A stretch of 64,000 bases of DNA from Polaromonas sp. (lineage in GTDB: Bacteria > Pseudomonadota > Gammaproteobacteria > Burkholderiales > Burkholderiaceae_C): positions 186,001 to 250,000 of the forward strand of contig NZ_JAQSDL010000043.1 in assembly GCF_029945895.1 (NCBI RefSeq). Reading direction: 5' to 3'. Below, piece by piece: positions 7,495-16,421 of the stretch. The notes beneath the pieces were generated by a model. That model saw only the letters and a program-made list of their open reading frames with translations, was not told the origin of the DNA and did no database searches. The position numbers and the translations under genes were made by a program. Positions within the stretch are counted from its first letter, which is position 1; every line of letters begins with the position of its first letter.

Positions 7495-8688
7495 ATGAAA
7501 CTCAAAACCCTCGTCGCTGCACTGGCCATCGGCTTCGCCGCCGCTGCCTCCGCGCAGAACACCGGCCCCGTCAAGATCGGATTCATCACCGACATGTCCA
7601 GCCTCTACGCCGACATCGACGGCCCGGCCGGCGGTGAAATGGTCAAGTGGGCCGTGCAGGACTTCGGCGGCAAGGTGCTCAATCGCCCCATCGAAGTGCT
7701 GACCGCCGACCACCAGAACAAGGCCGACGTGGCGAGCTCCAAGGCCCGCGAATGGATGGACAAGGACAACCTGTCCATGCTGATCGGCGGCACCAACTCG
7801 GGCACCGCGCTGGCCATGGCCACGGTCGCCCAGGAAAAGAAGCGCCCGTTCATCGCCATCGGCCCCGGCTCGGCACGCCTGACCAATGAAGCCTGCTCGC
7901 CTTACACCGTGCATTACGCCTACGACACCGTGGCCCTGGCCAAGGTCGCCGGCGGCGCCCTGGTGAAGTCCGGCGCCAAGAACTGGTTCTTCCTGACGGC
8001 TGACTATGCGTTCGGCTATTCGCTCGAAGGGGATGCCTCGACCGTGGTCAAGGCCAACGGCGGCACCGTGGCCGGCGCCGTGCGCCACCCGCTCAATGCC
8101 TCCGACTTCTCGTCCTTCCTGTTGCAGGCGCAATCGTCCAAGGCCCAGGTGCTGGCGCTGGCCAATGCCGGCGGCGACTTCACCAACGCCATGAAAGCGG
8201 CCAAGGAATTCGGCATCAACAAGACCATGAAAGTGGCCGGCCTGCTGGTGTTCATCAACGACGTGCACAGCCTGGGCCTGGCCAATACCGAAGGCCTGCA
8301 GCTGGCCGACAGCTGGTACTGGAACCAGGACGATGCGTCGCGCAAGTTTGCCAAGCGTTTCTTTGACAAGTACAAGCGCATGCCTTCGAGCCTGCAGGCC
8401 GCCGATTACTCGGCCGCCACCAACTACCTGAAGGCCGTGCAGACAGCCGGCACGACCGACGGCGACAAGGTCATGGCCACGCTCAAGGGCATGAAGATCG
8501 ACGATTTCTACCACAAGGGCCAGATCCGCGCCGATGGCCGCATGATCCACGACATGTACCTGTTCCAGGTCAAGTCGGCCAAGGAATCGACCACGCCATG
8601 GGACTATTACAAAACCGTGGCCAAGATCCCCGGCGACCAGGCCTTCACCACGGTCGCCGAATCCAAGTGCGCCCTGCTCAAGAAGTAA
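7495..8688 (+). CDS. ABC importer periplasmic substrate-binding protein (LivK/Peripla_BP_6 type)
   Basis: 397-residue binding protein. It has a clear Sec signal peptide (MKLKTLVAALAIGFAAAASA, cleavage after A20) followed by 'QNTGPVKIGFITDMSSLYADIDGPAG', the usual N-terminal strand of the leucine/isoleucine/valine-binding fold. It is larger than E. coli LivK-like proteins and belongs to the broad Burkholderiales HAAT receptor family, so the ligand is not certain. The gene lies between the ATPases and the permeases and is followed by a strong terminator at 8700-8733. That would leave the receptor mRNA in excess over the permease mRNA. Confidence 0.85.
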   Translation: MKLKTLVAALAIGFAAAASAQNTGPVKIGFITDMSSLYADIDGPAGGEMVKWAVQDFGGKVLNRPIEVLTADHQNKADVASSKAREWMDKDNLSMLIGGTNSGTALAMATVAQEKKRPFIAIGPGSARLTNEACSPYTVHYAYDTVALAKVAGGALVKSGAKNWFFLTADYAFGYSLEGDASTVVKANGGTVAGAVRHPLNASDFSSFLLQAQSSKAQVLALANAGGDFTNAMKAAKEFGINKTMKVAGLLVFINDVHSLGLANTEGLQLADSWYWNQDDASRKFAKRFFDKYKRMPSSLQAADYSAATNYLKAVQTAGTTDGDKVMATLKGMKIDDFYHKGQIRADGRMIHDMYLFQVKSAKESTTPWDYYKTVAKIPGDQAFTTVAESKCALLKK

Positions 8689-8699
8689 GCTGACCCCAA

Positions 8700-8733
8700 A
8701 GTGGTCGGTCGCAGCGCGGCCGGCCACTTTTTT
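8700..8733 (+). terminator. Intrinsic terminator inside the importer operon
   Basis: 13-bp stem (8700-8712 with 8716-8728, two G-T pairs), loop AGC, followed by TTTTTT at 8728-8733. It lies 12 bases after the binding-protein stop and 45 bases before the first permease start. Partial read-through here is a standard way to make more receptor than permease. Confidence 0.85.
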
Positions 8734-8778
8734 CTTTGATATTGTTTGTACTCTCACAGCGTGAACTGACGGGTCTCC

Positions 8779-9663
8779 ATGGAAATTTTCGGTATTCCCC
8801 ATCAAGCCTTTCTGGGCCAGCTGCTGCTGGGCCTGGTCAATGGCGCGTTTTACGCCATGCTCAGCCTCGGGCTCGCGGTGATCTTCGGCCTGCTGGGCGT
8901 GGTCAATTTTGCGCACGGCGCACTCTACATGCTGGGCGCATTTGCCGCCTGGATCATGCTCGACAAGTTCGGCATCAATTACTGGGCGGCGCTGATCCTG
9001 GCGCCGCTGCTGGTGGGCGCGCTTGGCGTGGTCATCGAACGTCTTTTCCTCAAACACCTGTACAAGCTCGACCCGCTGTACGGCCTGTTGCTGACCTTTG
9101 GTCTGGCGCTGATTCTCGAGGGTGTGTTCCGCGAGCTCTACGGCGCGTCGGGCCAGTCCTACAACGTGCCTGAACTGCTCTCGGGCGCGACCAACCTGGG
9201 CTTCATGGTCCTGCCGAACTACCGCGCCTGGGTGGTGCTGGTGTCGCTGGTGGTCTGCCTTGGCACCTGGTACCTGATCGAGCGCACCCGGCTCGGCGCC
9301 TACCTGCGCGCCGGCACCGAAAATGCAGCGCTGGTGCAGGCCTTCGGCATCAACGTCCCCATGATGGTGATGCTGACCTACGGCGCCGGCGCCGCGCTGG
9401 CCGCGCTGGCCGGTGTGCTGGCCGCGCCCATCATCCAGGTCAACCCGTTGATGGGCTCCAACCTGATCATCGTGGTGTTTGCCGTGGTCGTGATCGGCGG
9501 CATGGGCTCCATCATGGGCTCCATCCTGACCGGTCTCGGCCTGGGCATCGTCGAAGGGCTGACACGGGTGTTCTACCCCGAAGCGTCCAACATCGTGGTG
9601 TTTGTCATCATGGTCATCGTGCTGATGTTCCGGCCCGCTGGCCTGTTCGGCAAGGAGGCCTGA
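8779..9663 (+). CDS. livH: Branched-chain amino acid-type ABC importer, permease (LivH type)
   Basis: 294-residue inner-membrane permease with about eight hydrophobic segments. The LivH landmarks are present: 'GLVNGAFYAMLSLGLAVIFGLLGVVNFAHGALYMLGAF' near the N-terminus (here split by the usual NFAHG motif) and 'VVIGGMGSIMGSILTGLGLGIVEGL' near the C-terminus, the loop that contacts the ATPase. It overlaps no neighbour and is followed after 3 bases by the LivM-type gene. Expression must come from read-through of the terminator at 8700 or from a promoter in 8734-8778. Confidence 0.88.
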   Translation: MEIFGIPHQAFLGQLLLGLVNGAFYAMLSLGLAVIFGLLGVVNFAHGALYMLGAFAAWIMLDKFGINYWAALILAPLLVGALGVVIERLFLKHLYKLDPLYGLLLTFGLALILEGVFRELYGASGQSYNVPELLSGATNLGFMVLPNYRAWVVLVSLVVCLGTWYLIERTRLGAYLRAGTENAALVQAFGINVPMMVMLTYGAGAALAALAGVLAAPIIQVNPLMGSNLIIVVFAVVVIGGMGSIMGSILTGLGLGIVEGLTRVFYPEASNIVVFVIMVIVLMFRPAGLFGKEA

Positions 9664-9666
9664 GCC

Positions 9667-10668
9667 ATGAGCCCTGCCATCACTTCCCCTCATGACAACA
9701 AGCAGATGACCCAAGCCGCCAAACTCATTCGAATCACCTACATCGCGCTGCTGATCCTGGCGCTGGTGGCACCCATGCTCGGGCTCTACCCGGTGTTTGT
9801 CATGAAGCTGCTGTGCTTCGCCATTTTTGCCTGCGCCTTCAACCTGTTGCTGGGTTTCACCGGCCTGCTGTCGTTCGGCCATGCGGCATTTTTCGGTTCG
9901 GCCGCCTATGCCACTGGCTGGGTCGTCAAGTCGCTGGGATGGACGCCCGAGCTGGGCCTCCTGGCCGGTGTGGTGGCCTCGGGCCTGATTGGCCTGGTGG
10001 TCGGCCTGGTCGCCATCCGGCGCCAGGGCATCTACTTCGCCATGATCACGCTGGCGATTGCGCAAATGGTGTATTTCGTCTGCCTGCAGGCACCCTTTAC
10101 CGGGGGTGAAGACGGGCTGCAGGGCGTGCCGCGCGGCGCGCTGTTTGGCCTGTTCTCGCTGGAATCGGACATTGCCTTGTATTACCTGGTAGTCGCGGTG
10201 TTTGTCGGCTGTTTTCTGGCCATTTCACGTATTGTGCGTTCGCCTTTCGGCCAGGTGCTCAAGATGATCCGTGAGAACGAGCCGCGCGCGATTTCGCTGG
10301 GCTACCAGGTGGACCGTTACAAGCTGCTGGCCTTTGTGCTGTCGGCCGCGCTGGCCGGCCTGGCCGGATCGCTCAAGACCCTGGTCATGGGTTTTGCCAC
10401 CCTGTCCGACGCGCACTGGTCGATGTCGGGCGAAGTGATTTTGATGACGCTGCTCGGCGGTGTCGGCACCTTCTTCGGCCCGGTGTTCGGCGCCGGCATC
10501 GTGATCTCGCTGCAGAACATGCTGGCCGACAAGGTGGGCTCGTGGGTCACGGTGATCATCGGCGTGATTTTTGTGATGTGCGTGCTGGCCTTCCGCAAGG
10601 GTGTGGTCGGCGAGTTGCAGGCCTATCTGGAGCGGCGCCGGCGCGCTGTGGCGGCGCCCGACGCGTAA
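9667..10668 (+). CDS. livM: Branched-chain amino acid-type ABC importer, permease (LivM type)
   Basis: 333-residue inner-membrane permease. 'LLLGFTGLLSFGHAAFFGSAAYATGW' and 'GGVGTFFGPVFGAGIVISLQN' are the LivM counterparts of the LivH motifs, and the C-terminus is positively charged (ERRRRAVAAPDA). A second in-frame ATG 39 bases downstream (MTQAAKLIR) is a possible alternative start. It is the last gene of the importer operon; the next gene is on the other strand and its stop codon is 40 bases away. Confidence 0.88.
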   Translation: MSPAITSPHDNKQMTQAAKLIRITYIALLILALVAPMLGLYPVFVMKLLCFAIFACAFNLLLGFTGLLSFGHAAFFGSAAYATGWVVKSLGWTPELGLLAGVVASGLIGLVVGLVAIRRQGIYFAMITLAIAQMVYFVCLQAPFTGGEDGLQGVPRGALFGLFSLESDIALYYLVVAVFVGCFLAISRIVRSPFGQVLKMIRENEPRAISLGYQVDRYKLLAFVLSAALAGLAGSLKTLVMGFATLSDAHWSMSGEVILMTLLGGVGTFFGPVFGAGIVISLQNMLADKVGSWVTVIIGVIFVMCVLAFRKGVVGELQAYLERRRRAVAAPDA

Positions 10669-10708
10669 GCCGCGCACGGGTCCGGCAGGCCCGCCCGGTC
10701 AAGATGGC

Positions 10709-11596
10709 CTAGTTGTCTGCTGGTGCGTCTGCTGCTGCGTCGGTCGACAACGCCTCCGCAACATGCTGGGGCACCACCAACTGGCCCTGGTCATCGGGCA
10801 AGGCCTCGATGCTGATCACCGGCGCCGAGGAGCTGACCCCGCCGAACATGGTTGCAAACGCGGCATCTGCCGCGTCGCGTCCGGTGGCCAGGCGCACAAA
10901 ACCCATCGGAATCGCGGTGCCTGAGGGATCGAACATGTACCAGCGGTGGCCCACATAGACCTCGACATAGGCGTGAAAATCGGTCGGACCGAGTGCCGGA
11001 TCGGCGCCGTAATCAATGCCGCTCACAAACCTCGCCGGAATGTTGACCGCGCGGCACAACGCAATCATCAGGTGCGCAAAGTCGCGGCAAACACCGGCCT
11101 CGTCGATCAGCGTGTCGATGGCCGTGGTGTTGCCAGTGGAGCTGTTGGACATGAAGGTCACGCGCTGGTTGACCCAGTCACGGATGGCCTGGACCCGGCT
11201 GTAACCCTGGCGCAGCTGGCCAAACTCCTTGACGGCCAGCCGGTGCAGGCGGTCGGACTGGCAATAGCGGCTGGGGTAGAGGTAGGGCAACACCGCGCCT
11301 GGCAGCTGCAGCACCCCGACTTCAGCGACCTGATCGGGTTGCGCCACATGGTGGCGTATGTCCACCGTCGCGCCGTAACTGACCGTCAGGGGACCGGGCA
11401 GAGCCCTGAACTTGAGGTAGCGATTGCGGCTGACCGCATCGGTATAAAACTCGGGCTGCAACACCTGGCTGATACCCAGGGTTTCGCTGACCACCGCCTG
11501 TTCGCGCGTGTGGGCCGCCTGGATGTTGAAGAGGAAATCGCAGCCCGCATCGGCGACCTGGTAACCCAGTTCAATCGAAAATTTAAGCCTGACCAT
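10709..11596 (-). CDS. Transglutaminase-like (cysteine protease fold) protein
   Basis: 295-residue protein with an N-terminal beta-rich segment and a transglutaminase-core domain. The catalytic triad is readable: C170 in 'GVCRDFAHL', H208 in 'FHAYVEVY' and D223 in 'YMFDPSG'. Such bacterial proteins are usually predicted amidases or proteases rather than crosslinking enzymes; no substrate is known. ATG 11596 is selected because AGGAAG precedes it by 9 bases and the family starts 'MVRLKFSIEL'; the open frame upstream to 11824 has no homologous look. There is no signal peptide, so it is probably cytoplasmic. Confidence 0.8.
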   Translation of the reverse strand: MVRLKFSIELGYQVADAGCDFLFNIQAAHTREQAVVSETLGISQVLQPEFYTDAVSRNRYLKFRALPGPLTVSYGATVDIRHHVAQPDQVAEVGVLQLPGAVLPYLYPSRYCQSDRLHRLAVKEFGQLRQGYSRVQAIRDWVNQRVTFMSNSSTGNTTAIDTLIDEAGVCRDFAHLMIALCRAVNIPARFVSGIDYGADPALGPTDFHAYVEVYVGHRWYMFDPSGTAIPMGFVRLATGRDAADAAFATMFGGVSSSAPVISIEALPDDQGQLVVPQHVAEALSTDAAADAPADN

Positions 11597-11893
11597 ACAG
11601 TGTCTTCCTGAAGTGATGCGGCAGCCCCGCCTGCTATACGCAGGCTGCGTTCGCAGAGAAATGGCGGGGGCGTGACTACGGAAGACCGCTGACATCGCCG
11701 CGTTACATCGATTGTGGCGCGCAAAAGCCGGCAGCGGACTGCAAGGGGCCGAACAGCCATGATGCTGGCGATGTAGGCGCATCTTCGAACGGCGCAAGGG
11801 CTGACGCGCACCAGGTGCGGCCACCTACAGACACACGCGGGGCCCGCAACGGACGCTCGGCCGGCGCTCGGGTGAAACCCGATTTGCTTCTGT
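11597..11893. other. Intergenic region, no recognised content
   Basis: About 300 bases upstream of the transglutaminase-like gene. All open frames here are short and have the composition of shadow frames. I see no hairpin with a T-run and no operator. A promoter for the minus-strand gene is expected near 11600-11660. Confidence 0.35.
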
Positions 11894-11948
11894 TTTTATA
11901 GCTGCCTGCGCAATACCGATGGGGGCTAGCGGCCTTTTTGACTTAAAA
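11894..11948 (+). repeat. Dispersed intergenic repeat, family A, copy 2
   Basis: 'tttttatagctgcctgcgc', then 'gatgggggctag' and 'ctttttgactta'. The same block order as at 4627 and 43541, with a diverged middle. It directly abuts the stop codon of the SDR gene at 11951. Confidence 0.6.
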
Positions 11949-11950
11949 AC

Positions 11951-12664
11951 TCAAAAGGGCAGAAGCTGTCCGCGGTAGTCCAGCAGGGCCCCGGTATGGG
12001 TTGGGGCCAGACCAGCAAGTACAGCCAGCAGATCACTGGCAGCTTCCTGCGGCGGGCGCACCGTGAGCCCGGTTTTGACAAAGGGCTGGCTCAGTGGCGA
12101 GTCCACCGTACCCGGGTGCAGCGCCACGCAAATACTGTCCCTGTTGCTGCGCGTCAGCTCGATGGCCGCAGTCTTGACCAGCTGGTTGAGCGCCGCCTTC
12201 GAAGCCCGGTAGCCATACCAGCCACCCAGCGCGTTGTCGCCTATGCTGCCGACCTTGGCGGAGACAAAGCCGGCCACGCAGCGTCCCTGCCGGGGCAGCA
12301 GCGGAAAGAAATGTTTGACCAACAGCGCCGGGCCCAGGGTGTTGACCAGGAAGACCTGCTGCAGGTAGCCGGCATCGAGGTGGCGCCAGCCGCGTTCGGG
12401 CTGGCCTTGCGGGCCATGCAGAAAACCGGTCGCGACCAACAGCAGGCGCAGCGCCAGCCCCGACTCGGCACAGATCCTGGCCACAGCCTGCGCCGCAGCG
12501 GCGATGCTGGCCTCCTCCGCATAGTCGATGCGGATCTCGCTGGCGCGACCCAGGCCCAGCACGCGGCCGTAGTGCCCCTCCTGCTGCAGTTGCACCTGCA
12601 GGGCCGCGCCCAAGGCCCCGCTGGCGCCCACCACCACCGCCAGACCGGGTCGGGACTCGCTCAC
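11951..12664 (-). CDS. SDR-family oxidoreductase, C-factor-like
   Basis: 237-residue short-chain dehydrogenase. The N-terminal cofactor motif reads 'VVVGASGALGAAL', the catalytic pair lies in 'YGYRASKAALNQL', and the C-terminal half has 'ALHPGTVDSPLS'. These features place it in the C-factor/YciK-like group of atypical SDRs whose substrates are mostly unknown. The gene starts 11 bases after dbpA on the same strand, so cotranscription with the helicase is likely. Its stop is next to a family A repeat. Confidence 0.78.
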   Translation of the reverse strand: MSESRPGLAVVVGASGALGAALQVQLQQEGHYGRVLGLGRASEIRIDYAEEASIAAAAQAVARICAESGLALRLLLVATGFLHGPQGQPERGWRHLDAGYLQQVFLVNTLGPALLVKHFFPLLPRQGRCVAGFVSAKVGSIGDNALGGWYGYRASKAALNQLVKTAAIELTRSNRDSICVALHPGTVDSPLSQPFVKTGLTVRPPQEAASDLLAVLAGLAPTHTGALLDYRGQLLPF

Positions 12665-12675
12665 AGGACTGCCAC

Positions 12676-14115
12676 TCAGGCCTCGTCCATGAACCGCACC
12701 TTGACACTTTTGCCCTTGACGCCCCCATTGGCCAGCTTTTGCTGCGCCTGGCTGGCAATCGCGCGGTCTACCGCGACATAGGTGGAGAACTCATTGACGT
12801 TGATCTTGCCGACCTGCTCGCGCGTGAAGGGCGGCACATGGCCGGCCTCGCCGGTCAGCGCGCCCAGCACGTCGCCGGCACGGATTTTTTCCTTGCGGCC
12901 ACCGACGATCTGCAAGGTCACCATGGGCGGCAGCAGCGGCTCATTGCTGGCAGGCAGCAGTTCGCTGAGCTTGTGCCACTCGGACTCGGCCTTCTGCAGC
13001 ACTTCAATTTTTCCGACGTAACCCATCTCGTCCATGCTGGCCAGGCTGATGGCCCAGCCCTCTTCGTCGGCGCGGCCGGTGCGGCCGATGCGGTGAATGT
13101 GCACTTCGGCATCCGGCGTCACGTCAACGTTGATGACCATTTCGAGCTGCGTGATGTCCAGCCCGCGCGCCGCCACGTCGGTGGCCACCAGCACGGAGCA
13201 GCTGCGGTTGGAAAACTGCACCAACACCTGGTCACGTTCGCGCTGCTCGAGCTCACCAAACAGCGCCAGCGCGCTGAAGCCCTGGTCCTTCAGATAAGCC
13301 ACGAGCGCGCGGCACTGCGACTTGGTGTTGCAGAACGCCAGCGTGCTGGCCGGCCGGAAATGGCGCAGCACCTGCGCCACAGCGCCGAGCCGGGCTTCGT
13401 CGTGGTCGCTGTCGGGCACCTGGTACCAGCGCTGCTGGATCTTGGTTTTTTCATGCTGCGCCTGGACCGTGATGGTTTGCGGCGTCTTCATGAACTGCTG
13501 GCTGATTTTCGCAATGCCTTCCGGGTAGGTGGCCGAGAACAGCAGGGTCTGGCGCTCTTTCGGGCACTGTTTGGCAACCGTCACGATGTCCTCGAAAAAG
13601 CCCATGTCCAGCATGCGGTCGGCTTCGTCGAGCACCAGCGTGTTCATGGCTTCCAGCGTCAGGTTGCCGCGCGCCAGGTGGTCCATGATGCGGCCCGGCG
13701 TGCCGACGACGATGTGCGCGCCGTTTTCCAGGCTCGCGGTCTGGTTGCGCAACGGCACGCCGCCGCAGAGCACCACCACCTTCACGTTTTCCTCGGCGCG
13801 CGCCAGGCGGCGGATTTCGGTGGCGACCTGGTCAGCGAGTTCGCGCGTCGGGCACAGCACCATGGCCTGCACCGCAAAACGCCGTGCATTGAGGTTGGCC
13901 AGAAGGGGGATCGCGAAGGCGGCGGTCTTGCCGCTGCCGGTTTTGGCCTGCGCAATCAGGTCCTTGCCGGCCAGCGCCAGCGGCAGGCTGGCCGCCTGGA
14001 TCGGTGTCATGGCCAGGTAACCCAGGGTTTTCAGATTGGCCTGCATTGCAGGATTGAGTGGCAGCGTGCTGAAGTCAGTGCTTGCTGCGCCGGAAGTGGA
14101 AGGGGAAGAAGTCAT
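12676..14115 (-). CDS. dbpA: ATP-dependent RNA helicase DbpA
   Basis: 479-residue DEAD-box helicase. Walker A is AKTGSGKT (57-64), DEAD is at 163-166, with SAT and HRIGRTGRADEEG further on. The last 75 residues ('EKIRAGDVLGALTGEAG', 'VGKINVNEFSTYVAVDR', 'LANGGVKGKSVKVRF') form the DbpA-specific RNA-binding domain that recognises hairpin 92 of 23S rRNA in E. coli DbpA. Role: late large-subunit assembly. The open frame extends upstream to 14229, but ATG 14115 gives the family's usual length; its Shine-Dalgarno is poor (a G-run touching the ATG), so the start is moderately certain. Confidence 0.92.
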   Translation of the reverse strand: MTSSPSTSGAASTDFSTLPLNPAMQANLKTLGYLAMTPIQAASLPLALAGKDLIAQAKTGSGKTAAFAIPLLANLNARRFAVQAMVLCPTRELADQVATEIRRLARAEENVKVVVLCGGVPLRNQTASLENGAHIVVGTPGRIMDHLARGNLTLEAMNTLVLDEADRMLDMGFFEDIVTVAKQCPKERQTLLFSATYPEGIAKISQQFMKTPQTITVQAQHEKTKIQQRWYQVPDSDHDEARLGAVAQVLRHFRPASTLAFCNTKSQCRALVAYLKDQGFSALALFGELEQRERDQVLVQFSNRSCSVLVATDVAARGLDITQLEMVINVDVTPDAEVHIHRIGRTGRADEEGWAISLASMDEMGYVGKIEVLQKAESEWHKLSELLPASNEPLLPPMVTLQIVGGRKEKIRAGDVLGALTGEAGHVPPFTREQVGKINVNEFSTYVAVDRAIASQAQQKLANGGVKGKSVKVRFMDEA

Positions 14116-14227
14116 CCCCTGATTATCGGCGCTGGGGCTTTTCCGACCCGCTGGCGCACCTGGAGAGCCCCCGGCCGGTACAGGTAGCCCCCCGCCGCGA
14201 GCGCTCCAAATATCAGTCAAAACAGGC

Positions 14228-14280
14228 ATCAGCCCTTATGTAGCAAGCGCCACCAGCTACTGTATTTATAGCATGCAGGC
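14228..14280 (-). repeat. Dispersed intergenic repeat, family A, copy 3 (minus orientation)
   Basis: Read on the minus strand it gives 'gctataaatacagtagctgg', 'cgcttgctac' and 'aagggctgatg', matching the copy at 34464 most closely. It lies upstream of dbpA, between it and the divergent PAP2 gene. Confidence 0.55.
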
Positions 14281-14382
14281 GCTCGCCAGGACCGGCGCAG
14301 CTTCCCGTCCCCGGAGGCCCGACACGGCGTAAGCTTGCCGGAATGCCTTTCTTGTTTGCCCGCCACCCCCTTCCCGCCCGCC

Positions 14383-15219
14383 ATGCCCTCAACTGATACT
14401 TCCGCCGCCCTGGTCCAGGCCTTGGGCCAGCAGGGCCTGACGCTTTTCCTGGCGCTGCTGACCTTGCTGCTGCCGGTCACTGCCCTGCTGTGGTGGCTGG
14501 TGCAGCGTTACGCGGTGCCTGACAAGACCAGCACACTCCCCGCCGGCGCCTTTCTTCTGATCCGGCTGGCAGCGGGCTTTGCCGTGCTGGTGGCGGCAGC
14601 GGCCGTTTTTGCCGAAATTGCCGAAGTCCTCGGTGACGGACCCCGCGCCGGCCAGCTCGACCAGCTGTTTTCGGACGCGCTTCGCGGCAGCACTGCCAGT
14701 TGGGCCCTGCAGGTTTTCGCGTGGATCACGCGGCTCGGCGACACCGCCATCCTGGCGACCTGGGGTGGGGGGGTGGCAACGGTGCTGCTGCTGCGCGGTC
14801 GTCGCTGGCTGGCCCTGGGCTGGGTGCTGGCCGTCAGCGGCAACGCTCTGCTCAACACCACCCTCAAGGCACTGTTTGAACGAACCCGGCCGGTGCACGA
14901 CAGTGCCCTGACGCACGCCAGCGGCTGGAGTTTCCCGAGTGGGCACAGCTCCGGGTCGGTGGTCGTCTACGGCATGCTGGCTTATGTGCTGATTCGCAGC
15001 CTGTCGCCAGCCATGACGCGTCTCGCCAGCCTGCCGCTGGTGCTGCTGGCCGCCGCCCTGGCGTTTTCGGTCGGCTGCAGCCGGGTTTTTCTCCAGGTCC
15101 ATTTCGCCACTGACGTACTCGCCGGATTTGCTTCCGGCACGGCCTGGCTGGCCGTGTGTGTGAGCAGCATCGAGCTGACACGCCACTATGGCCGCCCCCA
15201 AGCCGCCGCCTCAAGATAA
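14383..15219 (+). CDS. PAP2-family membrane phosphatase
   Basis: 278-residue integral membrane protein with the three-part PAP2 active site: K-x6-RP ('KALFERTRP', 162-170), PSGH (185-188) and 'SRVFLQVHFATD' (233-244). About six hydrophobic segments surround these motifs, so the active site faces the periplasm. Likely substrate is a lipid pyrophosphate or phosphatidate (undecaprenyl diphosphate, PGP or similar). ATG 14383 is preferred to a TTG at 14335 in the same frame, because the upstream part is not hydrophobic or conserved. Confidence 0.82.
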   Translation: MPSTDTSAALVQALGQQGLTLFLALLTLLLPVTALLWWLVQRYAVPDKTSTLPAGAFLLIRLAAGFAVLVAAAAVFAEIAEVLGDGPRAGQLDQLFSDALRGSTASWALQVFAWITRLGDTAILATWGGGVATVLLLRGRRWLALGWVLAVSGNALLNTTLKALFERTRPVHDSALTHASGWSFPSGHSSGSVVVYGMLAYVLIRSLSPAMTRLASLPLVLLAAALAFSVGCSRVFLQVHFATDVLAGFASGTAWLAVCVSSIELTRHYGRPQAAASR

Positions 15220-15271
15220 GGACAAGGCCGGGCCCATCAGCATCGGCCACAGGCTGTGCGCCTGCATCACT

Positions 15272-16057
15272 TCAGCGGTGACAGAACACGGGCCGGCGCT
15301 TTTCCACGAATGCGTCAGTTCCCTCGCGCGCATCCGGCGAAGCCACCGCAATCATGAACTGCGCCGCTTCGATGGCCAGGCCCTCGTCGATGGACACATT
15401 GAGCCCCCTCGTCACGGCGCGCAGCGAGGCCGTCACGGCCACGGCGGAGTTTTCGGCAATGCGATCGGCCATCCGCAGACAAGCCGTCAGCAGCTCATGG
15501 GCCGGCACCACATGGTTGACGAGGCCGAGCAACAGGGCTTCCTCGGCGCTGATGGCGTCGCCGGTCAGGATCATCTCGTTGGCGCGTTTGCGGCCGATGT
15601 GGCGGGGCAGGCGCTGCGTGCCACCGAAAGGGGGAGGAAAGCCGAGCCGGATTTCAGGTTTGGCAAAGCGCGCATGTTCAGCCGCGATTGCCAGGCTGCA
15701 GGCCTCCATCATTTCGCAACCGCCGCCGAAGGCGATGCCGTTGACGGCCGCGATGACGGGCTTGGGGTAATTTTCGATGCGGCGCGTCATCGCCTGGCCG
15801 CGCATGACGAAATTGCGCCAGGCCGTCTCGGGCGATGCCGCGACGTCGGGGGCGAAACCCGCAATATCAGCGCCCGCACTGAAGGCCTTGCCGCCCTGCC
15901 CGGTCACCACCAGGCAGCGCACGCTGTCGTCGCGCTCCAGGGCGTTGAGCCTGTCCATGAGTTCGTCTATCAGTTCATAACTCAGCGCATTGAGCTTCTC
16001 GGGGCGGTTGAGGGTGAGCACCACATGGTGGCCATGGCGTTCGGTTTCTATCAGCAT
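15272..16057 (-). CDS. Enoyl-CoA hydratase/isomerase family protein
   Basis: 261-residue crotonase-fold enzyme. The oxyanion-hole segment 'FSAGADI' (59-65) and 'GIAFGGGCEM' are present, and both catalytic glutamates of classical enoyl-CoA hydratases are in place (E115 in GGGCE, E135 in PEIRLG). It should therefore be a true hydratase acting on 2-enoyl-CoA, although the chain length or pathway cannot be read. The start overlaps the stop of the upstream DUF2917 gene by 7 bases, so the two are translationally coupled despite having no obvious functional link. Confidence 0.87.
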   Translation of the reverse strand: MLIETERHGHHVVLTLNRPEKLNALSYELIDELMDRLNALERDDSVRCLVVTGQGGKAFSAGADIAGFAPDVAASPETAWRNFVMRGQAMTRRIENYPKPVIAAVNGIAFGGGCEMMEACSLAIAAEHARFAKPEIRLGFPPPFGGTQRLPRHIGRKRANEMILTGDAISAEEALLLGLVNHVVPAHELLTACLRMADRIAENSAVAVTASLRAVTRGLNVSIDEGLAIEAAQFMIAVASPDAREGTDAFVEKRRPVFCHR

Positions 16058-16326
16058 GTTGTTTCCATCGGGTGTGGGGCAGGGGTAGAGAGGGACGAAA
16101 ATGACAGGACGCCCCAGCCACGCGGGGCACCCACAAAGTAGATCGCCGCTTGCGGCGTGACAAAGGACTGACGGCTTTCGAGCACGACGTCGCTGTCCCG
16201 GCGCCCGGCCAGCGCATCACTGGTGATCCAGAGGCAGCCCCCGGTGCAGGTCAGGATCTGGCCGCGGCGCAGGCGCAGGGGTTTCGGGATGGACCCGAGC
16301 GTCAACGGGGGTTGGGCAACACACAT
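16051..16326 (-). CDS. DUF2917 domain protein
   Basis: 91-residue protein with the DUF2917 core: 'LRLRRGQILTCTGGCLWITSD' followed by 'DVVLESRQSFVT', a cupin-like half-barrel of unknown function. The start at 16326 has AAGGAGA 7 bases upstream. It is divergent from a LysR regulator; in Burkholderiales DUF2917 genes often sit next to LysR genes, and the inverted repeat at 16381-16400 between them may be the operator. It overlaps the hydratase gene downstream. Confidence 0.75.
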   Translation of the reverse strand: MCVAQPPLTLGSIPKPLRLRRGQILTCTGGCLWITSDALAGRRDSDVVLESRQSFVTPQAAIYFVGAPRGWGVLSFSSLSTPAPHPMETTC

Positions 16327-16380
16327 GGCAGTCTCCTTGAAAAGTGTGGTTTGATTCTTCCCTCGTCCCGGCCCGCGCGG

Positions 16381-16400
16381 CCGGATGGTTTGTCATCCGG
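16381..16400. promoter_or_regulatory. Perfect inverted repeat between divergent DUF2917 and LysR genes
   Basis: CCGGATG-GTTTGT-CATCCGG: 7-bp perfect arms, 6-bp spacer, 21 bases before the LysR start. It could be an operator for the adjacent LysR protein or a hairpin in its leader. It does not contain an obvious T-N11-A core. Confidence 0.45.
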
Positions 16401-16421
16401 GGTATTCCTGCCATTCATGCC

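Noticed and set aside
7366..10065. 899-codon minus-strand open frame across the importer genes
   Set aside because: His/Gln/Gly-rich low-complexity translation typical of the antisense of GC-rich genes; the plus strand holds five clear importer genes.
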